NCBI GenBank assembly: GCA_023634235.1
Contig: JAMKCF010000015.1
Coordinates: 3,573,698-3,637,697, forward strand
DNA length: 64,000 nucleotides
Direction: 5' to 3'
Source: Pisaster brevispinus
Taxonomy: Eukaryota; Echinodermata; Asteroidea; Forcipulatida; Asteriidae
In this document: positions 12,101-21,700 of the stretch, one piece after another
Numbering within the stretch: position 1 is the first letter of the stretch
How the letters are laid out: every line of letters begins with the position of its first letter
Made by a program: the position numbers and the translations under genes
Notes under the pieces: model-generated
Database searches by the model: none
Seen by the model: only the letters and a program-made list of their open reading frames with translations
Told to the model about the DNA's origin: nothing

Positions 12101-12723
12101 TCTCTATGGACCATCCTCTACTCAACATGACAAACTGTGGTAAGTCAAAGATGTATTATGCAAGGTGACCATTCAGCTTCAGTCCCTACCCCAGAACACT
12201 GTAAGGGAGGAAACCGATGCTTACTGTTTGGTCACGCAAATTGTGAATACGGGTCAATGGCTATTACCAACGTTGGCCTTGTGCTATAACAGCTTTCTGA
12301 AGAGCTGCCAACTCTCCTTGATTTGGCAGAAGTTCCCTATAAATAACCCAATGTGTCCGTGTTCTGATAAATAAATTTGAACATCTCCCTGATTACGGAA
12401 ACTCTTTCCTTATTAAGTTGAATATATTTTAAAATATCTCTTTGACTGTTGTACAAAATCTCCCCCGATAGCAAGATGCAAATGTTGGCAGCTCTTTATG
12501 AAAGTTAGCCAAAGACTACATATCAAGGCTTTCCCCAAATACAGCCCCAAGCTCATCAAAAACTATTTTGATAAACTTGTATTCCTCTTTCTCCCCACCT
12601 CATCCAACCCCAGTTGTTCTACCCCATGGAATGCTATCAGCGACGGACATGTACATGCTGGCTGCACAGAATCTCTTGGTTGCTCTCGAAGGAAAACCAA
12701 CGCCGTCTCAAGTCACATTATGA
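3139..12723 (+). CDS. GRHPR: GRHPR-like D-2-hydroxyacid dehydrogenase, 8 exons, 332 aa, probable pseudoenzyme
   Basis: Exons: 3139-3248, 3988-4118, 5604-5676, 8723-8839, 9867-10057, 10761-10896, 12009-12139, 12614-12723. They sum to 999 nt, all introns are GT-AG, and phases agree at every junction. Length (332 aa) matches human GRHPR (328 aa). Recognisable blocks are [18 protein letters not shown] (38-55), [14 protein letters not shown] (85-98), the Rossmann entry [13 protein letters not shown] (165-177), [19 protein letters not shown] (216-234), [12 protein letters not shown] (273-284) and LPH (299-301). An in-frame TGA (3136) precedes Met1; Met9 at 3163 is an alternative start. The acidic catalytic residue (Glu282 in PEP) and His301 are kept. 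The catalytic Arg is Ser253 and the first Gly of GxGxxG is Ser169. About four residues are missing after the catalytic His. Reductase activity is therefore doubtful, though the frame is open. The nearest relative is the tandem copy at 2-85. Confidence 0.9.
5164..5362. mobile_element. TTAA-flanked MITE, first of a tandem pair
   Basis: TTAA lies at 5160-5163 and again at 5363-5366. Inside these the ends AGGGACTGTGACATCATGAT and, inverted, AGGGGTTGTGTCGTCATGAT match well, both continuing with CAAAGC. TTAA duplication is typical of piggyBac-type transposition, so a non-autonomous piggyBac-like element is likely. A second related copy follows directly. Confidence 0.65.
5374..5577. mobile_element. 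Second copy of the TTAA MITE, adjacent
   Basis: It shares with the preceding copy GAGAGCACACGTGTGCGTGC, GCTGTACATGGA and the 3' end CTTTGATCATGACGACACAA. Its left end is preceded by TTAA (5370-5373), but the right end (CCCCTTTCAAA) lacks an intact TTAA. It ends only about 26 bp before exon 3 of the GRHPR-like gene. Confidence 0.6.
7720..7916. mobile_element. MITE, GGGCCCAATTTCATAGAGCTG family
   Basis: The left end GGCCCAATTTCATAGAGCTG is inverted at the right as CAGCTCTATGAAAGTGGGCC. The interior carries the family markers CTGCTTAGCAGGAAATTG and GGTTACCAGCC. Other members are at 9463-9632 (one end decayed), 29628-29823, 29824-29975, 42351-42599, 62275-62520, and pieces at about 32190-32290 and 38462-38562. 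Confidence 0.75.
8520..8669. mobile_element. MITE, GGGGTCGATTTCACAAAG family
   Basis: The left end GGGGCCGATTTCACAAAG and right end CTTTGTGAAATCGACCCC are inverted copies with one mismatch. Related elements with the same ends lie at 51117-51255, 56686-56828 and, without a left end, about 50998-51116. Confidence 0.75.
8888..9460. mobile_element. MITE of the AAGGCAGGGTATAC family, interrupted
   Basis: The right end (TTGACAATTACCCAAAGTATACCC) and GATACACCAAGTGAGGATAC match the copy at 1225-1587; the left end is degenerate. A segment starting near 8978 (ATAATAATGGCTATTTATAT) and ending near 9175 looks like a separate repeat inserted inside. It lies just after GRHPR-like exon 4. Confidence 0.6.
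9867..10057 (+). CDS. GRHPR: GRHPR-like exon 5: NAD(P)-binding Rossmann entry with altered GxGxxG
   Basis: Acceptor TTACCAG precedes 9867 and donor GTAAGC follows 10057. The exon encodes residues 145-207 and aligns through its length with human [24 protein letters not shown] corresponds to WKPLWLCGYGLTQSTVGII. The dinucleotide loop reads S-T-G-P-V-G instead of G-L-G-R-I-G. The following helix [10 protein letters not shown] and the cofactor-phosphate region YSGQNPKP are otherwise conserved. Confidence 0.9.
10761..12139 (+). CDS. GRHPR: GRHPR-like exons 6-7: catalytic segment with Arg to Ser change
   Basis: Exon 6 (10761-10896) ends in AACACCAGCAG before GTATGT. Exon 7 (12009-12139) starts TGGTGGTGTAGTG after CTCCAG. 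The split codon is AG|T, so the junction reads [14 protein letters not shown] where the family has INISRGDVVNQDDL. The Arg in this motif is one of the three catalytic residues (Arg, Glu, His) of D-2-hydroxyacid dehydrogenases. No nearby alternative acceptor restores AG|G in frame. Confidence 0.88.
11166..11293. mobile_element. Short MITE in GRHPR-like intron 6
   Basis: AGGGCCTTTTCCAAACCTAG at the left is inverted in CCTAAGCCAAGGTTTGGAGG at the right, imperfectly. It is related to the element at 447-603. Confidence 0.5.
11620..11995. mobile_element. Rearranged tRNA-derived SINE copies in GRHPR-like intron 6
   Basis: An antisense tRNA-like head (GGATTCGAACCCATGACC at 11765-11782, the B box inverted) adjoins a tail in the other orientation (GTAAAGTACTGAGCATACAG, then TTTATCCTCGATGCAAATTT). 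The same two modules occur at 43223-43609, 50096-50324 and 59770-59975. This copy ends about 15 bp before the acceptor of exon 7. Confidence 0.6.
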
Positions 12724-12840
12724 TGTCAAAGAGACACGTTCAACAGTTCAATGTTCTTCAAATTGCTCCAAGTTTTACAAGAAGAGTGAGTTTGTAATTT
12801 ATATTTTATTTTAGTTCAGAACCACTGCCTCCATTCCAAT

Positions 12841-12990
12841 AGACCCCTTGCCTTGGCCGCCATCGCCGAAGTCAACCAATGGAAACGTGCACGAGTATAC
12901 GCGCCACGCACATGTCTCAGCCAATGATAGGTCTTCCTTTTTACCTCAGTGAGGGCGCTGTTTGGGCTTGTGACGTCATAGGCAAGGGGT
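12841..12990. mobile_element. MITE, GACCCCTTGC family, 3' of the GRHPR-like stop
   Basis: AGACCCCTTGCCT at the left is inverted as AGGCAAGGGGT at the right. The interior has GCGCCA and ATTGG motifs. A second member lies at 32404-32570 (AGACCCCTTGCA ... TGCAAGGGGTC), with a shared GGCGCC/GAGGGC segment inverted relative to this one. Confidence 0.6.
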
Positions 12991-13884
12991 GTATTACCCC
13001 TACATGTATAACCTCTACCTCATTTAACAAGATTTAGTACTGCATAAGACAAGGGTGGGAGTCAATGCCGACAAAAATATCTGTAACTATGCTCCGAGTT
13101 TCAGGAGTTATGTTCAATGGATGTCATTTCCACCTTTTAGTTATTCAATGAGCTTCTGGGAATAGTATCATAAGCTCTAGAGAGGTAGATCAAGGAGCAT
13201 GATTTCTTTTTATCTGAAGAAACAAAGCTTTCTCCAGGCAGCCACAAAGTTTGAATTCACATAAAAGACTGAATTTTCCATTCCTTATAAGAAAACCATG
13301 CAAGTTTCTCATAAGGCCACTAGCTAGCCTGATAATTCAAAGAGGCCACGGGTTTAATCGCCTCAATGCCACCTGGCCGTTGCCTTGGTGCCCCTGGAAA
13401 TGTTCCAGTACAAACTCAAAAAATAGAGGTGCCCTTTATCAATGAAAAATTGCCTTGCCATTACAAAAAGCGAAATACCATTATTGTCTTGATGACGTAA
13501 TTTCCTTTCCTTCAGTCAAACTTGATATTTATTAATTTTTTTCTTAATACCAGACAAATTTTAAGCAAATTAAACATCCATGCACTTTTTTTTCTTGAAT
13601 TAAAACTTGTTGTTATTCAAAACAAATCCAAATTCGACGCATACTTTATAGTTTATGGACTTCAACCTTTTTTTATTGCACCTATAATCATGCCACTCAA
13701 ATTGCTTTGTCCTTTCAGTGTAAGGAAATTAAAATAAAAAAAAATTAAGGGAAAAGAATTGTATGTCTGGGTGTAAATATAAAACAAATTATTTACATCG
13801 AGTCTAGAAACAATTTAATACCAAAATCAAATTTAAAATTTGACTGGATGTGTTACCACATGTGTTAATGGACTGAGGTCCTTT

Positions 13885-14030
13885 ATCACTGTACACCCAG
13901 TCCATTATCACCAACCACTCAGTCCATTATAACCAGTCACTCAGTCCATTGTCACCAATTACTCAGTCCATTATCACCGAACGCCCAGCTCGTTATCACT
14001 GGTCAGTCAGTTCGTTATCACTGGTCAACT
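13885..14030. repeat. Short tandem repeat, about 26-bp unit
   Basis: CAGTCCATTATCACCAACCA and variants recur about six times, with the last units diverging to CAGTTCGTTATCACTGGTCA. Followed at 14035-14165 by a degraded MITE related to 18135-18263 and 23463-23603. Confidence 0.75.
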
Positions 14031-14633
14031 GTGTCTGAACCAGCCACTGTGTCTGAACCAGCGACTGTGGCTCTTGCTACGGCTGTTGCTGTGAGCCTCC
14101 TATGTTCCATCCCTTGCAAACATGATGGTCAAACCCCAGCGGCTAATTCAGACGTGGCCTTAAACTTGATATAAACACCACCTGCCCTTGGAAATCTTAA
14201 TATGTAATTACAGAACATCGTCTCTTAGATCTGGGTCCTTATTTGATTTGTCAAATCAAAATGAGCACATAAAGAATTTGTATATATCATAATTAGTATT
14301 TCAATTACACAACCATCACTGAAACATATAGGACATTAATGAATAGGTAATTTAACAATTTACAACTGTTTTGAGTGTAAGCCATAGACACATAAATTTA
14401 AATGAGGCGCTAATCTTAATAAATTAATATGAACAAATATAAATCATTGCAACCTTTGTATAATAAACATATAACATATATTTAAAAAAAAATTACTTTA
14501 ATGAGTTGATTATAGTGGATTGTGACAAACTGATTTTTTTTTTATTTAGAAGAACTTTTGATATAATCACCTGCAAAATTGACAATTTCCCTTTGATTTG
14601 AATATGTGTTTGTATGTATGCGAGTTTGAAGAT

Positions 14634-15023
14634 AAAGGGAATGTATACCTTTGGTTTTTGGAACCGTTTGATTGTTTTAATCCTACATAAATGTAGAGAT
14701 ATACAATCAAACTAACCTGTGAAAAGTTTCATTTCAAAAGGTGGTAGCGTTTTTGAGATATTAAAGAAAATCCGGAGCGGTTTTGTCTTACACTGGAAGA
14801 ATAGTCCGTATTTGGAATGCACAATCTGAGAAACGTTATTGACAGCAACGTTTCTCAGATTCAAATTTGGGGGGGGGGGATAAAAACTGATACAATCACA
14901 TTACTCCCAAGTGAAATAATTCTCAAAATACTTTATTCTATGGAAAGCTGCTGTACTTCTAACCAAGTAAGTTTGAATTGCCACTAGTTTGAAGAGTGAT
15001 TACCAAACGTATACCTTCCCTTT
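14634..15023. mobile_element. MITE, AAAGGGAATGTATACC ends
   Basis: The left end AAAGGGAATGTATACCTTTGG is inverted at the right as CCAAACGTATACCTTCCCTTT. It has a G-run and the ATTCTCAAAATACTTTATTC interior shared with the 28.1-28.5 kb piece. Confidence 0.65.
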
Positions 15024-15117
15024 AACATTTGTCAATGACCCCAAAGTTTAAACGGCCCTGTGGGTCTTTTTTTTTACGTGTGTTCTTTGTGAGTGTAAAT
15101 GAGTAGGTAACCATGTG

Positions 15118-15673
15118 CTACGTATGTGGGTTTTCCTTTAACTTAAAAGCAGAGAATATGTACTTGGCAACACAATTCATAATGGTTTTATCATGACAAC
15201 TCATAATGAAAATAAATTTGTTCTTCTCAGATAAGATACTAAAATCTGTGTAACTTTGACCAATGATATCATACAATTTCTTTCTTAATACATTAAACAT
15301 TGGGCAAAAACAAATGAAGTGAATTTCCGTTTCAACATCCTCCAAGCAGTGAGGACAAATACGATCCTTAAATTCTACACCTGTATATCTCCCAACCTCA
15401 ACTTGTAGTTTATGTGTTGAGCATCTAAACCTTGCTAAATAGTGACGATATTGAGGATTGTGCAAATAACATAAATATGGCTCTATCTCAAAACTCCTTT
15501 TAAACGTCCTATATGTCCTAAGTTTGTTTGTATGGGTAGAAGAGCCCCGGGAGTCATCATGTAATCTTTCAAACCAGTTATAAATAAAGACATTACATAA
15601 TCCTTTTCTAAATGCATCACAATAGAGATGACTGTCGGGGCAGGCCCTAAAAAGGACCTCCTCTGTTCTTGTC
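15118..15673 (-). pseudogene. 3' fragment of a non-LTR retrotransposon ORF2 (zinc-finger tail)
   Basis: A continuous - strand frame of about 185 codons from just after a stop near 15674 to the stop at 15118. It reads YCDAFRKGLCNVFIYNWFER, then LRTYRTFKRSFEIEPYL, HNPQYRHYLARFRCSTHKL, and ICPHCLEDVETEIHFICFCP. The Cys-X2-Cys ... His-X4-Cys array following a conserved basic helix is the zf-RVT-type tail at the C-terminus of Jockey/I/CR1-type reverse transcriptases. The catalytic RT and endonuclease are absent, so this is a 5'-truncated copy. Confidence 0.75.
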
Positions 15674-17805
15674 TAGACATGACAATTGCTGATGTTACTG
15701 GTAGATCTTGTTGTGTGTGGTGGTGGTAGAATTAGCGTTATCCAGGACCGCGACAGGGACGCTTCTACCATGGCCCCAAACGATGACCTCACCAAGCGAT
15801 GACCCTACTTTTAACCCTTTCGTTACCGACTTGTTTGGACATAAACAACCGCTGGTGACCGCATTGTTTGACCACTCAAGCGTGAAGCACACATTCTTAC
15901 ACAACAGAAAGCTTTCATTCAAAGGCCATTTTTTACAAACTTCATTATCTCCTTGAAGAAAATTTCTGGTGTCCGTTTGTGAATGCTGCGGCCAGAGATG
16001 TGGTTGGTACCCGCTTTCACCTCACTAAACGTTGATGAATTCAGCGCTCTCGTTAAAGTATTGTAGACACTGTATTGAACTGAGACTTTTACAGGTGACT
16101 TTTGTTGTCTTTTTGAATATTGTTGCCTATCAGTCAGCATTACGCTGACAAAAACCAAACGATGACCCTACTTTTAACCAAAGGTGACAAAATATTTGTG
16201 TAGAAAAGCCAATTTGTGTGTGTCTTATTTGGTGTTTTACGTCATACTTAAATAAGGTTGTGAGTAGTTTTAACATAACTTCAGATTTGTTTTTCAGCCT
16301 GAATATAGAGAAAAAATTACCAATGTTAAGATAAAGCATAGTTGCTAGTTCCGAGATGTACCCTGTTCTGTCTTTTTCTAAAAAAAGAAGAATATTTGAA
16401 GGAAAATGTCGTAGCAAAAAAACACAGCCTCAAGAGTTGTTACAGGTTAGTTGTTAGGTTAAACAAGAATTGATTAATTATGAATTCGTTGTGCTAAATA
16501 GATTGCCCTAGATGCCTCTAGATTGTCATTTAAAAAAAATCCTCTTGAGAAAAGAAGTGAAACCTACTTAAAGAAAACACTCTTCTACCCTGACTTTAAG
16601 TACATGTACTTTTTTCGTTGAGAAATTCCTTGCAAAGTAGGAAAAGGCACAACTGGCTTTTATACTCTTTGAAAAAATATCTGTTTGCCCTGTCTTCTTT
16701 ATATTATATGTACAGTTTAATTAAAAACAAGACTAATGAGTGCATTTACCCTGCCTTATTTTTCAATTCGTATTCCATGACTGAGATTGGCGAACCGTTT
16801 AAAAAGTAGTGAATTTTCACGAGATCTTCACAAATAATTTATACTTTACTACAAATATATAAATTGTACAACTATTTTTCATTTTGTAAGTGAGATTTTG
16901 TGGTGCAGTTATATTACTATATTATAAAACAAAGTTTATATCTGTAATTTATAGTCAGGCACTATAATAAATATTGTAAGTATATAAAAGAGTAAAATCA
17001 AAACGCCTGTGACGTGTCACGTTTACTAACATGTTGCAGGAAAATGTATTATATTATCATTTAAACTCTTATCTCAGCCCTTTGTTTTTTATCTCTTGAA
17101 AAAGTTAAAATCACAATGAAGAAGAAGTTGAAGAATTTTGATTAAGAATACACTCGATTACAATTCAACCAGTATAAAAAGTCACATCTTTGCAGAATTT
17201 GTTTCTTTTGAAATGCCGTTACACATGTACCTGTCCATATACAAGTAGATGAAGTCCAACGACAGCCATTTTCTGCCACTTTCCGTCATGGACGCACCAT
17301 GTGTAGGCCTACGTGTCACACTGGTGCTTTGTAACGGTCCATAATCATCATTTGTAGAATGCTTGTATTTGTGTCTGTGAAGAATTTCTCTGAGTACAGT
17401 ATATTCCATCCGCTTTGTGACGATATTCATCCAATATAAATAGAGCATACTCTGTAACCATATAATAGCAAGTTCGGATAGTAATCTCTTGTATGACTGT
17501 TGGTTTATGGTTGAGATATCTGTATGCATCAGGCTCTGTCTAGTTCTGTTCGTCTCGGTTAAAATCATTGACTGGACGATAGCTTATTTTCTGACAACCA
17601 GGAGAGTGCAGTTTAATGTTTAATGGTATCTTAAGAGCCCTCGGACATCCTGAAAATTTTTGTAATTTAGTCAAGTAAGTCACCTTGACTTGACTAACCA
17701 TCGTGGATTATCAAACACCGTTTTGCGTGAAGTGATTCAAACAAGTCAACGAATGTCCTTGTCGGTATTTGTTCTGATACGATTGATCTCCTGCCACTCA
17801 AGTAG

Positions 17806-17845
17806 TTGCACACTCGTCTGCACACTCGTCTGCACACTCGTCCAA
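17806..17845. repeat. Three tandem copies of a 12-bp unit
   Basis: CTGCACACTCGT repeats three times with a partial fourth unit on the left. No function suggested. Confidence 0.7.
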
Positions 17846-18134
17846 TCATGGACATTTGCAAGCCAGTAAAGTTTGTATTAATTTTCATTCCCGATCAATC
17901 ACAGATGTGTAATGCTTGAATTCCAAACAATTAAGACTCAATTTCAGTAGATTTCTTCACATTTTCAGTCATTTCCTTGTTACCTTAATTGTCTGACCAC
18001 TCATAGGTCTATTTGGCTACGTTGAATCTAAAGTCTGTGGCCATCTTTGTTGTACATGTATACCCTGTATGCGATTATGAGTAGTAGTACAGTGAATCGA
18101 TAAGGGATCAGTCTTTTTTCCCCTTGCAGCCTCA

Positions 18135-18263
18135 GGCCGTGTCCGAAACAGCGACTTCGGCTACAGCTAGAGCTAGATCAGCGCGTCTGCCAGTGTTGAA
18201 GATTAGGCAGACGCGCGCAATCTAGCCCTAGCTGTAGCCGAAGTCGCCGTTTCAGACACGGCC
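18135..18263. mobile_element. Foldback MITE just 3' of the PCDH15 stop
   Basis: Left arm GGCCGTGTCCGAAACAGCGA continues into CTTCGGCTACAGCTAGAGC; the right arm is its inverse with few mismatches and ends GTTTCAGACACGGCC. TCA flanks both sides (18132-18134, 18264-18266). It lies 55 bp downstream of the PCDH15 stop on the gene's strand, so it is probably in the 3' UTR. Related copies: 14035-14165 and 23463-23603. Confidence 0.75.
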
Positions 18264-18317
18264 TCAGTTCCATCACACGTTATTTGGATTGGATGAAAGG
18301 CAGCATTGTAGACAGCT

Positions 18318-18794
18318 CTATAAGACAGTATTCATGATGTCAGACTCATTCCAAGGCGGCTGCGTGTACTGGTATATCGGCTTCAGAAGATCCAGATCAT
18401 TATGATTATCGTCACTATTTCTACGACCGTGCTTATTGTCCCCTCCATTGAGGTTGAAATTGTTTTCTACTTTTGACGGCCGGAGTTTGGATTTCCTCGA
18501 TTGGCTTGAGGATCTTTTGGGACGGCTTCCTGAGCCAGAATCCGCGGACGACTTATTGGAGGCCTCTTCGGAACTGGTGGAGAACTTTCTACTGTCTGAG
18601 GGCCTGCGGGGACGCTGTTGTGCGCGTTTGTGCTTCTTGTGCAAGGCTTTTCTAGTGTTTCTGTCGTCGGGAGAGATGTCTTTGTTTTTCGAGTGGACAA
18701 GAAGTTTGATGCCAGCATCGTCTTCCAGGGCTACGTGAGAGAGCTTTTCATTGGACGGTGCCCATGCAGCGCTTTTGTTTTCAGCAGGTGCATT
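18318..18794 (-). CDS. PCDH15: PCDH15 last coding exon with C-terminal PDZ ligand
   Basis: The acceptor CATGCAG at 18795 leads into NAPAENKSAAWAPSNEKLSH, in phase with the preceding exon (CAAAAG). The 158 codons are hydrophilic and mostly Ser, Arg, Lys, Asn and Asp, including basic runs (KALHKKHKRAQQRPRRPSD) and Ser-rich runs (SSEEASNKSSADSGSGS). The protein ends SDIMNTVL and a TGA. Thr at -2 with Leu at 0 is a class I PDZ ligand; vertebrate tip-link cadherins also bind PDZ scaffolds such as harmonin. Antisense open frames over this exon are shadows. A foldback MITE lies 55 bp past the stop. Confidence 0.92.
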   Translation of the reverse strand, partial: NAPAENKSAAWAPSNEKLSHVALEDDAGIKLLVHSKNKDISPDDRNTRKALHKKHKRAQQRPRRPSDSRKFSTSSEEASNKSSADSGSGSRPKRSSSQSRKSKLRPSKVENNFNLNGGDNKHGRRNSDDNHNDLDLLKPIYQYTQPPWNESDIMNTVL

Positions 18795-21700
18795 CTGCAT
18801 GGTTTAAATAAGCACAAATTGTTAATAATATTTAATTAGAGCTAGATTCAGTAAGGCCACTTCGTGGGTTACAAAGAACAAATTGGAGAAATAGTTACAT
18901 ACATAAAAACAGTCTGATACTAAAGAAAAGCAAACATCAATTAATTTGACATGAATTTTTAATCACCTCTGCAGTAGTTTGGAAACAAGTTCTAATTTGT
19001 AACCACTTCCATTTGTGTTCAATTGATTTCTGAATCTGAAAACAAACTAAATATTCTGCCTCGTGATTGGTTTAGAGTGCGTCACATGATATGTCATGAT
19101 ATTTTTTACAAGAAAGCTGCGTGAGCAGAAAGCACCATGTATACTGTGTTGTTTTTCTAGTTTATCAGTATATTGTATTGTTTTCTAGTTAACTGTACTC
19201 GAAGAAGTCAATAACTGCAACTGTAGCAGGAAAAAAAATGCTTCATAAAGATTGTCACGAAAAACAACACTGCTAAACAGAAAGAACAGCATATGAACAC
19301 CTACAAAACAACTACAAAACAGCTACAAAACAAATCATGAAATCATAAAAGTGATATGGTGAAATATATCCAAAGAAATGGCTGACCTTTTTTGCATTTA
19401 GAGTAAAATGGAAGGCATAGCTGTGTTGAACTCAGTACTCCAACTGAATAATGAGAGAAGAAACCCGCCACAGGCAGCGACCAACCGCCAAGATAGGAGA
19501 GATGAGACAGAAAGGGAGAGAGGGGAGATGGGGGGAGAAAAAGAATGCAGAGTAAAACCACCACCAGCATTCTAGAGCTAGAGGTTTATGGGAATATGTG
19601 AGTGGGAGATGGTGCTTGCATCATTGATAAAAATGCTGGACTTACCCCTTGTGATTTTTTTCAATTTTGGGCCTAAATTTGATAAAAATGCTTGACTTAC
19701 CCCGTGTGATTTTTTTCAATCATGGGCCTAAATGTGATAAAAATGCTGGACTTACCCCTTGTGATTTTTTTCAATTTTGAGCCTAAATTTGATAAAAATG
19801 CTGGACTTACCCCTTGTGATTTTTTTTCAATTTAGGGCCTAAATTTGATAAAAATGCTGGACTTACCCCTTGTGATTTATTCAATATTTGGTTGAAATTT
19901 GATAAAAATGCTGGGCTTACCCCTTGTGATTTTTCTCAATCTCGGGCCTAAATTTGATAAAAATGCTGGACTTAACCCTTATGATTTTTTCAATTTTGAG
20001 CCTAAATTTGATAAAAATGCTGGACTTACCCCTTGTGATTTTTTTCAATTTTGAGCCTAAATTTGATAAAAATGCTGGACTTACCCCTTGTGATTTTTTT
20101 CAATTTTGAGCCTAAATTTGATAAAAATGCTAGACTTACCCCTTGTGATTTTTTTCAATTTTGGGCCTAAATTTGATAAAAATGCTGGACTTACCCCGTG
20201 TGATTTTTTTCAATTTTGGGCCTAAATGTGATAAAAATGCTGGACTTACCCCTTGTGATTTTTTTCAATTTTGAGCCTAAATTTGATAAAAATGCTGGAC
20301 TTACCCCTTGTGATTTTTTTTCAATTTAGGGCCTAACTTTGATAAAATAATGGACTTAGCCCTTGTGAGTTTTCTCAATATTGAGCCTAAATTTGATAAA
20401 AATGCTGAACTTACCCCTTGTGATTTTTTTCAATTTTGGGCCTAAATTTGATAAAAATGCTGGACTTACCCCTTGTGAGTTTTTTCAATTTTGTGCCTAA
20501 ATTTGATAAAAATGCTGGGCTTACCCCTTGTGATTTTATTCAATTTGGGCCTAAATTTAATAAAAATGCTGGACTTACCCCTTGTGATTTTATTCAATTT
20601 TGGGCCTAAATTTGATAAAAATAATGAACTTACCCCTTGTGATTTTTTTCAATTTTGAGCCTAAATTTGATAAAAATAATGGACTTACCCCTTGTGATTT
20701 TTCTCAATCTCGGGCCTAACTTTGAAAAAAATGCTGGGCTTACCCCTTGTGATTTTTCTCAATCTCGGGCCTAAATTTGATAAAAATGCTGGACTTACCC
20801 CTTGTGATTTTATTCAATTTTGGGCCTAAATGTGATAAAAATGCTGGACTTACCCCTTGTGATTTTTTTTCAATTTAGGGCCTAACTTTGATAAAATAAT
20901 GGACTTACCCCTTGTGAGTTTTCTCAATCTCGGGCCTAAATTTGAAAAAAATGCTGAACTTACCCCTTGTGATTTTTCTCAATCTCGGGCCTAAATTTGA
21001 TAAAAATGCTGGACTTACCCCTTGTGATTTTATTCTATTTTGGGCCTAAATGTGATAAAATAATGGTCTTACCCCTTGTGATTTTTTTCAATTTTGAGCC
21101 TAAATTTGATAAAAATGCTGGACTTACCCCTTGTGTTTTTTCAATTTTGAGCCTAAATTTGATAAAAATGCTGGACTTACCCCTTGTGATTTTTCTCATT
21201 TTTGGGCCTAAATGTGATAAAAATGCTGGACTTACCCCTTGTGATTTTTCTCAATCTCGGGCCTAAATTTGATAAAAATGCTGAACTTACCCCTTGTGAT
21301 TTTTCTCAATCTCGGGCCTAAATTTGATAAAAATGCTGGACTTACCCCTTGTGATTTTTTTCAATTTTGAGCCTTAATTTGATAAAAATGCTGGACTTAC
21401 CCCTTGTGATTTTTTTTCAATTTTGAGCCTAAATTTGATAAAAATGCTGGACTTACCCCTTGTGATTTTTTTCAATTTTGGGCCTAAATTTGATAAAAAT
21501 GCTGGACTTACCCCTTGTGATTTTTTTAAATTTTAGGCCTAAATTTGATAAAAATGCTGGACTTACCCCTTGTGATTTTTCTCAATATCGGGCCTAAATT
21601 TGATAAAAATGCTGAACTTACCCCTTGTGATTTTTCTCAATCTCGGGCCTAAATTTGATAAAAATGCTGGACTTACCCCTTGTGATTTTTTTCAATTTTG

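Larger units (their letters stand above)
12724..18317. other. Intergenic interval between convergent GRHPR-like and PCDH15 genes
   Basis: This interval should contain both 3' UTRs, but I cannot place poly(A) sites. It holds a MITE (12841-12990), a 26-bp tandem repeat (13885-14030), a MITE (14634-15023), the tail of a LINE (15118-15673), a 12-bp repeat (17810-17845) and a foldback MITE (18135-18263). Between 15700 and 17800 I see only AT-rich sequence. A 128-codon frame at 17182-17568 (-) has no recognisable features. Confidence 0.6.

Noticed and set aside
17182..17568. 128-codon - strand open frame
   Set aside because: No recognisable domain, no homologous pattern and AT-rich context; treated as chance.
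18436..18738. 100-codon + strand frame over the PCDH15 last exon
   Set aside because: Antisense shadow of the coding exon.
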